Positions 24,101 through 35,500 of a stretch of 64,000 nt of DNA are shown here, piece after piece. Numbering within the stretch: position 1 is the first letter of the stretch; every line of letters starts with the position of its first letter. The notes beneath the pieces were generated by a model, which made no database searches, was not told the origin of the DNA, and saw nothing but the letters and a program-made list of their open reading frames with translations. This DNA is from Patiria pectinifera (Eukaryota; Echinodermata; Asteroidea; Valvatida; Asterinidae), in assembly GCA_029964075.1 (NCBI GenBank), contig CM057135.1:23772863-23836862 (forward strand), in the 5' to 3' direction. The position numbers were made by a program, and so were the translations under genes.

Positions 24101-25330
24101 GCTCTGGAAGGAGTACTTCCGCTATTTTGAGTTATGCCATGAGGAGCAAAGCGCAAGCTGCGAAGTAGTTGTCCGCAAGCTTGAAATGGGATGCTCTACC
24201 GACGGTGGGCGACTCTGGCCAAAAGCCTACGTAAAATGCACTGGTCAAGTTGCTTGATTGTAGGTTTGGGTCAGCTCGATAGAGTGAGAATTGTCTCGCT
24301 CAGAAACCGGCGCGAAAAGGATAGCTAGAGTTAGGGCAGGCAATCCATGAGTTAACTGTAAGAGCGAATCTGAAATGCAAGAAGAAGCTCGAGAGAAGTT
24401 GGCAAAGAACCATTTCATCGATGCCGTTGACAGCCACTAAGTTAGAGAGGGCATCAATACAGGCTGCCCTGGAGACTGAGAATTTTGAGAAGGTCGAACA
24501 GCATTGATTGCTGGACCGAAAGCCCGCCAAATTGGCTAGGACTATAGACTCTGTAATAGAGAGTTAGGGACTTTAGAAGAAAGTCTCAATGAGCAGGTCA
24601 AGACATTGAAATCTGTGGCCGACTTGGTCAAGCCATTGTCCTACCAGAGCAAAGGCCCGGGCAAGGCAAGTGCGTGTTGTCCCCCAAGTCACACAAGCCT
24701 GGGAAAGCCAAACTTGCAACCTTTATGTGTTTCAAGTGTGGTGGGCATTTTCGCCCGGGAGTGTAAAGGAACTCCAAAGCAGGGACCCACGGGAACTCTG
24801 GGATGGCTGAGTGGTCAAAAGGGTCCAAAAGCAGACTCGGTGAAGCCAAAAATGGAAAAGCGAGGTAAAAACATAAAGATAGGCAACGAGTATTTAATCT
24901 GCCTGATCCAAGCCGTGGTCCTCGATATGGTTTGTTTTTGGATGAGTTGGTAAGGGCAACCAAGTTTCGATTCTGGATTCACACAGGGTCAACCGACACG
25001 TTAATAAGTAATGCGGTGCATTACCATATCCCAAAAGAGAAAAAACCCGTCTTGTAGACCATAGACGTCCAGGTAAAACAGGTGGACGGAAGCCAGTTAG
25101 CTGTGCAAGGCATGACTTTGGTTGAGGTGCAAGTTGGTAGGACCATGCACCAAGTGAAGGCAGTGTTCGCAGAAATCAAATACAGTGGATCCTTGGCATG
25201 GATTTTCTCGTGCCAACAGGTGAAAACATAGACTTCCAATCAAGGGAGTGGAGGCTCAACATTTGGTCAGGCGAGCCCTTTGTAGGACGCGTTGTAGTTT
25301 CCAAAACTACGGTAATCTAATCAGGTCATG
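21131..25330 (+). mobile_element. LTR retroelement remnant, gag and protease part (left arm)
   Basis: A fossil LTR element, broken. A candidate 5' LTR/leader is 21131-23168 (starts TGTGGCGG, ends CACTTACA, AATAAA near 22999), with boundaries unproven. A gag-like region starts about 23361 (MSERLQGLTGSSSAEAEV). A CCHC zinc knuckle lies near 24725-24770, and a protease-like region ends in ILGMDFL near 25190-25210. Style suggests a Gypsy-type element. No reverse transcriptase or second LTR is visible before the gap. With only one possible LTR no age can be given, except that it predates the divergence of the arms. Confidence 0.7.
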
Positions 25331-25547
25331 ATGCTGTGGACCCGGGAAAATTGCTCGGAGGGGCATATGAGTTTGTGAGGTCAAGTAAACGGGATTTGCC
25401 GACGCAAACCACAGCACGTGTCGTTTTCAGCCTAAAAAAACACCCATTCTGGACTTCTTTCGTCATAATCCAATACTCGCTCACTGTATAATTTAGTTGC
25501 TTGCAGAAAGAAAAAGTTCATCTTTCACTCTTCCAAGTCATATCATT

Positions 25548-25990
25548 TTTGGAAAGAATAAAGATAAAATACCTCCGTTATTTTTGTGAAAGCTGAAAAC
25601 TTGCTAAATATTTGGCAGCTTGGCAGCTTCTACGGATTGTACTAAGAAACCCCCTAAGCTACCGAAAAGTTGTTTCGCTAAAAACAAAATTCAGGTCACA
25701 AGCATTTTACTGATAAGAAAGCCATTTTGATTGGATGAAATTTCCCTCCGTCAATTTAGACATCAAAAAGTTCACCCAATAGTCGACTTTCTCGCAAAAC
25801 CCATACGTTGTTGAACAAACTGTTTGTGGGCATGTTGCAGGATGAGTGCATGACAGCGAAGCTATTTTCGGCCTTTTCTGTCGGTAAGTTATACCCTTAA
25901 ATAGCATTTATATGTATCACAAGTAACACCAAACGAAAGAGTAATTTTGCTCACATTTAGGACTGATAAAGATGATACGATGATGTAAAA
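25548..25990. other. Unpaired spacer on the left side of the gap
   Basis: This AT-rich stretch has no partner in the right arm, because the right contig starts at the equivalent of 25547. I see no gene, terminal repeat or RNA in it. It is either the loop of a true palindrome or sequence missing from the other contig end. Confidence 0.7.
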
Positions 25991-26490
25991 NNNNNNNNNN
26001 NNNNNNNNNNNNNNNNNNNNNNNNNNNNNNNNNNNNNNNNNNNNNNNNNNNNNNNNNNNNNNNNNNNNNNNNNNNNNNNNNNNNNNNNNNNNNNNNNNNN
26101 NNNNNNNNNNNNNNNNNNNNNNNNNNNNNNNNNNNNNNNNNNNNNNNNNNNNNNNNNNNNNNNNNNNNNNNNNNNNNNNNNNNNNNNNNNNNNNNNNNNN
26201 NNNNNNNNNNNNNNNNNNNNNNNNNNNNNNNNNNNNNNNNNNNNNNNNNNNNNNNNNNNNNNNNNNNNNNNNNNNNNNNNNNNNNNNNNNNNNNNNNNNN
26301 NNNNNNNNNNNNNNNNNNNNNNNNNNNNNNNNNNNNNNNNNNNNNNNNNNNNNNNNNNNNNNNNNNNNNNNNNNNNNNNNNNNNNNNNNNNNNNNNNNNN
26401 NNNNNNNNNNNNNNNNNNNNNNNNNNNNNNNNNNNNNNNNNNNNNNNNNNNNNNNNNNNNNNNNNNNNNNNNNNNNNNNNNNNNNNNNNN
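25991..26490. other. Assembly gap of exactly 500 N
   Basis: This is an unbroken run of 500 N, a round number usual for a placeholder of unknown length. It sits at the centre of symmetry of the inverted duplication, so the junction between the arms is not actually sequenced. Confidence 0.99.
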
Positions 26491-26713
26491 TTGGAAGAAT
26501 TAAAGATGAACTGTTTCTTTCTGCAAGCTACTAAATTATACAGTGATCGAGTATTGGATTATGACGAAAGAAGTCCAGAATGGGTGTTTTTTAGGCTGAA
26601 AACGACACGTGCTGTGGTTTGCGTCTGCAAATCCCGTTTACTTGACCTCACAAATTCATATGCCCTTCCGAGCAGTTTTCCCGGGTCCACAACATCATGA
26701 CCTGATTAGATTA

Positions 26714-27061
26714 GGCCAAAAAAAGTCTCCGGTTTCTGGTATGGAGCTTGCCAAAAAAGTGGTGCGGCGACGCGGCTTTTTTTTTTTTTACCTGATTTGT
26801 TTGCTTCAAATGTGTCGTCTTGACTGCAAATGGTGCCCAACTAAACTTAGTGCAAATATATGGGAGTCCAGAGAGGCCACATAAAGCTTATTCTCGACCA
26901 TAACCCAATCTAAAAACACGTTAAAATTGTGCAGCAGCAGGATTCCAGTCAAACCAGTGAGTTTGGCGGTTTTGAGAAATCATCTTTCATTGAAAAAAAA
27001 CTTTTTCATTTTGCCGGCGCGCATGGCTACGGCAGAAACCGGAGATTTTTTTTTTTTGGCC
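26714..27061. mobile_element. MITE family 1, copy found only in the right arm
   Basis: It has the same ends as 2111-2475. The left arm carries the uninterrupted target, GATTAGATTACCGTAG in reverse complement near 25315. The flanks are TTA (26711-26713) and GTA (27062-27064), an imperfect 3-bp duplication. It lies beyond the protease-like region of the LTR element. Confidence 0.85.
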
Positions 27062-27555
27062 GTACCGTAGTTTTGGAAACTACAACGCGTCCTACAAAGG
27101 GCTCGCCTGCACCATTTGTGCACTTGATTCGCTGACCAAATGTTTAGCCTCCACTCCCTTGATTGGAAGTCTATGTTTCCACCTGTTGGCACGAGAAAAT
27201 CCATGCCAAGGATCCACTGTATTTGATTTCTGCGAACAACTGCCTTGACTTGGTGCATGGTCCTACCAACTTGCACCTCAACCAAAGTCATGCCTTGCAC
27301 AGCTAACTGGCTTCCGTCCACCTGTTTTACCTGGACGTCTATGGTCTACAAGACCATAGACCATTTTTTTTTCTCTTTTGGGATATGGTAATGCCCCGCA
27401 CTACTTATTAACGTGTCGGTTGACCCTGTGTGTGAATCCAGAATCGACACCTGGTTGCCCTTACCAACTCATCCAAAAACAAACCATATCGAGGACCACG
27501 GCTTGGATCAGGCAGATAAATTACTCGTTGACCATCTTTATGTTTGGACCTCGCT

Positions 27556-27825
27556 CATGGACGTCGCGAGGGGGCAAGGGCCACTTCCCCCCCGGAAAAC
27601 CCCCCAAGGGGGGCAAGCACTTCCCCGGCTTTAAAGGAAGAAAAATAAAAAGAAGAAAAAGAGGCGCGAAGACAAAGTGGTGTAAATTTAATGAGTGGGG
27701 GGGGGGGGGCAAAATGTCCCTGCCCCCCTCTAAAACTGATAAATCGAGAGTGTGTTGAGAAATACAAGCATTTTTTGGCAAAAATTTGTTTGCCCCCCTC
27801 TAGAAAAATCCTGACGACGCCCATG
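27556..27825. mobile_element. hAT-like MITE, right arm only
   Basis: 270 bp with inverted ends CATGGACGTCGCGAGG and CATGGGCGTCGTCAGG. The perfect 8-bp target duplication is ACCTCGCT (27548-27555, 27826-27833). The left arm shows the empty site with one copy (reverse complement, near 24860). Confidence 0.9.
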
Positions 27826-28582
27826 ACCTCGCTTTTCCATAATTGGCTTCACCAAGTCTGCTTTTGGACCCTTTTGACCACTCATCCATCCCACAGTTCC
27901 CGTGGGTCCCTGCTTTGGAGTTCCTTTACACTCCCGGGCGAAATGCCCTTTCTCACCACACTTGAAACACACAAAGGTTCCAGGTTCGGCTTTCCCAGGC
28001 TTGTGTGACTTGGGGGACAACACGCACTTGCCTGTCCCTGGCCTTCGCTCTGGTAGGACAATGGCTTGACAAAGTCGGCCACAGATTTCAATGTCTTGAC
28101 CTGCTCATTGAGACTTTCTTCTAAAGTCCTTAACTCTCTGTTATAGTGTCTATAGTCCTAGCCAATTTGGCGGGCTTTCGGTCCAGCAATAGATGCTGTT
28201 CGACCTTCTCAAAATTCTCAGTCTCCAGGGTAGCCTGGACTGCTTCATCCGAGGTTTTAGGACGGGCTGTATTGATGCCCTCTCTAACTGAGTGGCTGTC
28301 AACGGCAAGGATGGAATGCCAACTTCTCTCGAACTTCTTCTTGCATTTCAGATTCGCTCTTACAGTTAACTCATGGATTGCCTGCCCTAACTCTAGCTAT
28401 CCTTTTCACGCCGGTTTCTGAGCGAGACAATTCTCACTTTATCGAGCTGACCCAAACCTACAATCAAGCAACTTGACCAGTGCATTTTACGTGTGCTTTT
28501 GGCCAGAGTCGCCCACCGTCGGTAGAGCATCCCATTTCAAGCTTGCGGACAACCACTTCGCAGCGTGCTCTTTGCTCCTCAT

Positions 28583-29248
28583 CGTCACCGACACCACGAA
28601 GTAACACTCGACCGTGTTAAAGCATATTCAGTTTTGTGGACTTTTAAACATTATTCATCAAGGCCTACCATTGCATGAAGTTTCAAAGCTTCAAGAGCTT
28701 TAGTTTAATAATTACGCTAAGTATCCATGGCAACTTTTGCGCAAAAGTGACAATATTCGTTTTCACGGAGTAACACTCAAGTTCCATTTTCCATTGCAAT
28801 GCATGGCTTTAGTTTAATAATTACGCTAAGTATCCATGGCAACCTCTGCTCATAAGTGAGCAAAAACGTTTTCACGAAGTAACACTCTTCTTGTAACAAG
28901 TTGTATGAGCGCGCGCGCGCTGACCTGAAGTTGCACTTTCCTCGTGTTAAATACATTGAAGAGTGTTACTTCGTGAAAACGAAAATTTACAGTTTCGCAG
29001 CTTTTTCGGTTTCACAAACTAACACTTATCTTTTTTCTCTTATTTCTTACACAAACGAGTGAAAAACGGCAGATTTAATAAATTCAATTCATCCACAACG
29101 TGTCCACAACGAGAAACCCAACTGAAAATACTCTGTCGTTCTGACGCAAAGTGTTGTTTTAGAAGGCGTTCAACTTTAGTTGCCGTTTTCTCCGATTACT
29201 AGTTTTTACTGGTATGTAGATGGGTGTTACTTCGTGGTGTCGGTGACG
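28583..29248. mobile_element. MITE C with repeated TTCACGAAGTAACACTC motif, right arm only
   Basis: 666 bp. The ends CGTCACCGACACCACGAAGT are inverted, with 4-bp duplications TCAT at 28579-28582 and 29249-29252. The left arm has the empty site (CTCCTCATGGCAT, reverse complement near 24140). Further motif copies lie at about 28757, 28868 and 29010 on plus and 28962 on minus. No coding potential. Confidence 0.88.
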
Positions 29249-32200
29249 TCATGGCATAACTCAAAATGGCGGAAGTACTCCTTCCAGAGAACTTTCCCAC
29301 CATACCGGGTCAGAGGTTATGTTTCGCCTACGATCTGGTGGCTTCAAACTTCCCTCCGGACCCAATTCACCATGGACACGTGCCTCTCGTTTCAGTGGCC
29401 AAGGACCAACTGACGAGCCGTCCACTTTTTCAGCTGAACTGCTGTTCTTCGCCTCGACTGATCAAGTTGCGAAAACTTAGCAGATCGCTGTAAACCAGTG
29501 TAGGGTTTACTTTTTCCTTATCCCGGACAAACGGGTTAGTACTTGGCTTACCCTATTCCATGCCACCTTGCCCAACAGGAACAGCGTCAGGTCATTAATA
29601 ACTTGACTCTGGAGTTCCATCCCAGGTGATTAGCGTCGACCCTGCTCTAGGTGTTATCCTTGATCCCGAGTTCTTCAGGAGTGTGGTCTCCATAAAGCTC
29701 ACCTCCCTCGCACGTCATAAAGCTCACCTCCCTCGCACGTTTGTGGGCCCACTCAGGCACTAACTTTGCGCCCGACTACCTCTTAGTCTCTTCGGGCAAC
29801 CACTTCCCAACATATCGGTATCCGACGGATGGAGCATACGCCGGCTCCCACCTGGCGCGCTCAGGTTCCCCGTCTTTTGAAAACCATTCGACTGCACCTG
29901 CATGGACACCTCCAACTTCTTTGCAATGAGGTATTTTTTTACATCGCAGGAATTAAACTTCCATTCGCAATCGCTGCACCTCGGCCTCAGCACTTGAGCT
30001 ACCCGTTAGACCCTGCAAACGTTCGCTCATGACTGAACACAACCACAACAATCACACACAACACAAACAACAGACAACAATCAACCGACAACACACCACA
30101 GCACAATTAACGATACAAATTAACAATACTAATCAAACACATTGTCAGCAGAGTCACTACAGCATCAACAATGTACAACAATGTAAGCAGTGCGCTATTA
30201 CGTCAGTAACAATTTAAAAAAATGTAAGTGTAACCTGGAAAAATGACACACTATGGGAAACTCGCACTAAACTACTACGACTAAACTAAACTCGGGATCT
30301 TTGAAGGGAAAAGGCGCGAGGAGATTGAATGAATAGAGACAAGGGACACAAATTCTAGATTTCGAACAAAAAAAAGACAAAAACAATTTATTTACAAGAA
30401 CTTTAAAAATGATCAGATAATTATTAAACCAAGCCCACGAAGATTAAAAACCAAACTTAAACCTAAAAACCAAAGACTCAAACCTAAAACAAAAATTAAA
30501 CCAAAGACTTAAAACCAAGTTAAAAACCAAAGTATTTAACCAACACAGTGTGTATAATAAGAAGACCTTAAAGACACTTCTGGCAGAAATCTGTTAACAA
30601 GATAAGAGAGTAAAGAATATAATAAGAAACAGGTAAACAATGCAAACAAACTCAAGCTACATTAGGTCTAAAGTAATATAAACAATGCACTGTGGACCTT
30701 CTATACAGTCTTGCCAAGAACACCAAAATCTCTTGTGAATACTTAATGAGCAAGATAAACAGTGGTCCCTGTCTTCTGAATACCAGGTGGGACTAATCAC
30801 CAATGGGGGAATTCAACATTCCTGAGCAGTAAACTTGCAAAGGTCCAAAGCAGATAAGAATAACTAAATGCAACAGGTGGCTAAATACAAAATAAAGGAA
30901 ATGCAGGTCTACAGTAAACGACAAGTCTAACTAATGAATAAACATGGCAAACTAATCAGTAAGAAGTCGGTGGGAAAACCACTCCTCTTGGCTTTAAACA
31001 TGTACAATAAAACAATAAAGGTAATGAAGAAAACACCATCCAAAATACTGAAATCAGATGTCAAAAGAAAAAGTATCAAATCAACAATTAACCTAATAAT
31101 CAAAAGGCAATGCAATGCTATCCAAGTCATTCCTCGGAAATTAAGTCAATGAAATAAATCAAACTTCTGACAACACAGTTTTCCTCAAAAATAACAGAAC
31201 TCTAACATGTCTAACGATCCTTATCAATCAAATCAAACAATACAAGTTAACTTTCCTCAAGCAATTTCTAAATAAACACAATCTCAAAACTTCAAGTGAT
31301 AATTCCTACAAGGCTGTTCAAGAATTCTATAAAACTTGATTGTCAAACTCTGAACAATAGCAAAACAGATCAAAACTTCTAAAAACTTAATAAAACACTT
31401 AATGAGAAAATACAACAAAAAAAACATATATAAAAACTCACAAATAACTCGAGCAGATAAACACTCACACAGGGCAAGGCGCACCCAAGAAAATCAAGGG
31501 GAAAGAGAGGAAATTTAATGCACGGTCCTCTCTTTACTGCCGCTGGTCTGCTACTGATCATGAGGAGTCTGTGCATGGTCTTACAGGGTGGCAGGGCACA
31601 TGGTCTTGGGACAGGGGGAACCCATGGCATGGGAACAATTTACATACATTGTGGACTGTTACTGGGGAAAGCTAATCAGGGGAAACACTACTATGAAAGG
31701 GTGGGGGACATCTTGTAAAAAAGGGGTGATTTATTCAGGGGGTCTACTCCTATACTAAAGCACTACAAAAATACATTGAAAAACTACAAGTAAAACTTGG
31801 CTCTGCCACATAAGCAATGCACAACACGGTATACACAATGTAAGTAATGCACACTAATTGTAAACAACGCACGCCAATGTAAGTAATGTACACCGCGCAA
31901 GAATACAACCCGTTCAGCTTCGTGCTATGACCAAACTTCACCCATGTAAGCCAGCGTCACTCGTACGGCTGCGTCAGAATATTCGTACATAGCGCGACTC
32001 AAGCACAGTGACGGCCTGTACCCATAACACAGTGTACAAGCAATACACTTCCTCACTGCACGCCGTCCACAACTCAACTAATAAAGAGCGTCACGATCAC
32101 GTGCAACCTCCCAAGTAAACACGCACGCATGTACAACCACACATGCATGTGGAATTTGGGAACCAATCATGTACATGCATTCAGTCGCTGAGCGCTAAGC

Positions 32201-32540
32201 CACGCCCAGTCATCCCCGCACAATCACTGTTTTAGCACTAGACTAGCTAAAACTCACTTCACTTTCCGCCACAATATGTGATTCTCAATCCAACTTTCAT
32301 GACACATCAGTAATTTTGTGCTAAGCTGTACGCCAATTAATTGAAAAATAACTTTGATGTTGACCTAAGTTTATGTAGCTTGAAATTTGCAATGTACATG
32401 TATAATGCAATTATTTATTTTGGCATTGCAATTATTTTAAAAGCTCAGCGGTCCAGTAAAAAAGCTAAGTAATTTTGTTTGAACTAAACCCGTTGCAAAC
32501 TTTGATTAAATTTATCATGGCGAATATGAACAAAAGGAAA

Positions 32541-35500
32541 TTAAGTCTCTTTTGAAAGAAGTGACACCCTCTCTTTTTCTGTTGAGCTAGCCTCCTCAAC
32601 AAGCCAGTGTTTTGGCAATCGCCTCCTGAAATGGTCAAGAACAATGTATATTAAGTTAATCTGAGCCTGGCAAAAGGATGGACGAGAGACCAATAGACTC
32701 CTCTAAAAGGACGTTATCTTCGTAGGAAAATTACAACTCGTAGGCGCGCAGGGTGCAAATTTATGTTCTAAATGCGCGCGCATGTTGCTCAAACTTTTAT
32801 ACATGCGCGCGCACCACTTTTTACTAGCGCCCATGGGATAAACGCTCGAAGTGCGTTAACTTCCGGCTACATTCGTGCTATGCTACACCATGTGAAGCAG
32901 CAGGGTTGATTGAGATGACGTCACACTAACGAACCGGATGCGTCACAGCCGAAAATTTAATGCGCAAAATGCCGCGGATGTACGATGAAACGTCATTCGA
33001 GAGAACCTATTGCCCAATCACAAGATGTTTTAAATAAATATAATACTAAATATGACATATCGGGTCCACGCATTATGTGTTTAAAATGTCGTATGTATAT
33101 ATTCCGCTTAAGGCGTTTTCCCCCTTTTTGGTTAAAGTGGACAAAACATTCTAGCCTCGTCATCTGTGGTGAACTGATTGGATAACCAATTAAATTAAAT
33201 AAATGACTCACAGAATCAAAGAGAATTTTTAGACGCTTGGTGGCAGCAAACAAACCAGTCATTTTTTGTTGTTTCAGTCATTTTGAGCATAAACACATTA
33301 GTCTAGGCTGCATCCAAATCTCTTTAGTCTAGATCTGTTGTGTATGTCTTCTTTCCTTAGTGGAAACATGCTAACATAACACATTTCGGGCCAATGAAAT
33401 CATTATAAACATTGCTACTACTTTGGATGACAAAACACGCGACAGTCATTTATACAGCCGAAGATATCGTGCAGCCAACGTATTTGTACATTTGTCATAC
33501 ATTTGTTGTACATAATTCTGCGGTTTGATACATTTCTCATTCATTACAAACGACTACACAAGTTGCTCTTATTTCCGGACCATTGCAAATGGGCACGCAT
33601 GCGTACCCAGGCTATGCATACATGTCGAATACTACCCCTTAGATTTTAGATATCAGATTTTATTTTGACTGCCCCAAAAAATTTCCCCGATGTTTCCCCA
33701 TTAAAAAAAAAAATAGTCTGGCGCCGCCACGTGGTGCATTTGTTTGCTGCCACCAAGCGGCTGTGGCCGACCTGATGATGATGATGAATCCCTCAAAAGT
33801 TTCTGCGCCCCGCCCTCAAAATGTACATATTCATTACTCATATAACTTTGACACACCTACCCTTTTCCACATCGGTACTCCCAGACCCCGAAGAAACACA
33901 TTATGAGCGTAATCACAAGAAAGCCACATGCTAACACTGTTGTTGCGTAATCAAATCCATAGTAATCGGTCAAGGTACCGCTTATGATAGGGCCCAGCAT
34001 TGACCTGTCATAGAATCGACAAATTCACGAAATAGTATGTGATCATAATCCTAATGCAATATCATCCAACTGCAACATCATCAGCAACGGTAGCTACAGC
34101 AAAAGCTACAACGGTATCAGCAGCAGCAACAGCATCAAAAAAACAGCACCAACAACAGCAACACCAACAGCAGCAACAACAGCAACAGCAACGGAAACAA
34201 CAGCAGCAACGGTAGCAGCAATAGCAGCAGCCACAGCAACAACAGCAACAGCAGCAACAACAGCAGCAGCAGCAACAACAGCAACATCGGTAATAGCAGC
34301 AACAGCATGTGCAGCAGCAACAACATGCGCAGCAGCAACAACATGCACGGTTGCAACAGCGCAGCACCGTGTCATATGAAAATCGGACATGTATGAAAAT
34401 CGGACTCTTTTTCTCTTTTATTGGTTAAACCCTCTCACGTGACCAGTCCCTCTCCTAATTATCTATACATGAGCATGCGCAATACCACCAATGAGTCCGT
34501 ATTTCATAAAACCTAAATTCATGCTACACCGGCACCAGTGCAGCACCGGCAAAACAAACAGCAATCCAATTACCAGCTGATACAAACTAATGCAGTTGCA
34601 TGCAGCATTTAACTTACCCCAATGACAATGACGCAAACCATAGTCCGGATACAACACTATTCAGTCCTAGATTTTCAGGGATACCATACCATCTGTATGA
34701 CAAAGATGAAGTGAAGAACAGGATATACAAATATCTACGTAACTTTGTTAACAATATATTATATATTTTTTTTCTCTCTGAAGATTGAAGAAACTATTAA
34801 AAGGATACCCCAGCGATTAATTGAGCATATTGACAAAGATAAAAATTAATTGTGAATTATTAACATCGAAGCATGCTAATTTAAGGCAAAATCGAAGGTT
34901 CTTGTAGACCCGGACGTCCAAAAGCAAGATGGATGGACAGGATTAAAGCCTTGACGGGACACCCCCGATCAGAGGTAACCAAGCTTCTACAAGACCGGAA
35001 CCAGCTGGGATATGACTCTGGGGTACAAGACAGGTTTTTTGTTCCCCTGTGATACACATGAGGAGATGCTTTGTACTTTTGTTGTTTGTGAATTCAAGTA
35101 AGTCTCAATTTCTCAGAGAACTAAAAACTTTAAAATTACACCAGAAAAATTAATGCAGTTTCACATTACAAACTAAAAACTTACTTTGTTGTGATGAGAA
35201 TATCTGGCATTGATGGAACATTGACCATGGATATCACACAGGAGGTGACGGGCAAGGCAACACCAATTAAAGTCATGCTTCTGATAAAAACAAAACAAGA
35301 TGAGTTTAGTAAAGCTGGTCCCAGAGCACCGAAAATTCTATACAAGTTGATACAGAACGCCTGTTCAATGAAAGTCTTTTCATGCATCTGGTCTACACAG
35401 TGGAACGGATTTAGACCACTCATTGAGTCACTGGTTAATCTGGTACGATGCATCTACATCTACATCTACGCCTGTACTCAGCAGAGTTCACTTCTGACTG

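Larger units (their letters stand above)
1..25547 (+). repeat. Left arm of a giant inverted duplication
   Basis: Position 1 pairs with 51136 and position 25547 with 26491, in reverse complement, in the same order throughout. Every exon shared by the two arms has identical length in both. Mismatches are scattered at about 1-3% by eye. The arms differ by whole-element indels: three MITEs present only in the right arm (26714-27061, 27556-27825, 28583-29248), a 2.6-kb block present only in the left (9233-11816), and a 42-bp hairpin complete only in the left (7014-7112). The window edge cuts this arm, so its outer boundary is unknown. Confidence 0.97.
27062..32273 (-). mobile_element. LTR retroelement remnant, gag and protease part (right arm)
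   Basis: This is the fossil counterpart of 21131-25330 in reverse orientation: candidate LTR/leader 32273-30223, gag start near 30030, CCHC knuckle CFKCGEKGHFAREC near 27975-27930, and a protease-like region with ILGMDFL near 27200. It is broken and carries two later MITE insertions (27556-27825 and 28583-29248), with a third just beyond its visible end (26714-27061); the left copy lacks all three. Confidence 0.72.

Noticed and set aside
30927-31152. Short hydrophobic and Lys-rich frames in the LTR/leader region near the gap
   Set aside because: They are in the AT-rich non-coding part of an LTR element fossil and lack any recognised domain.
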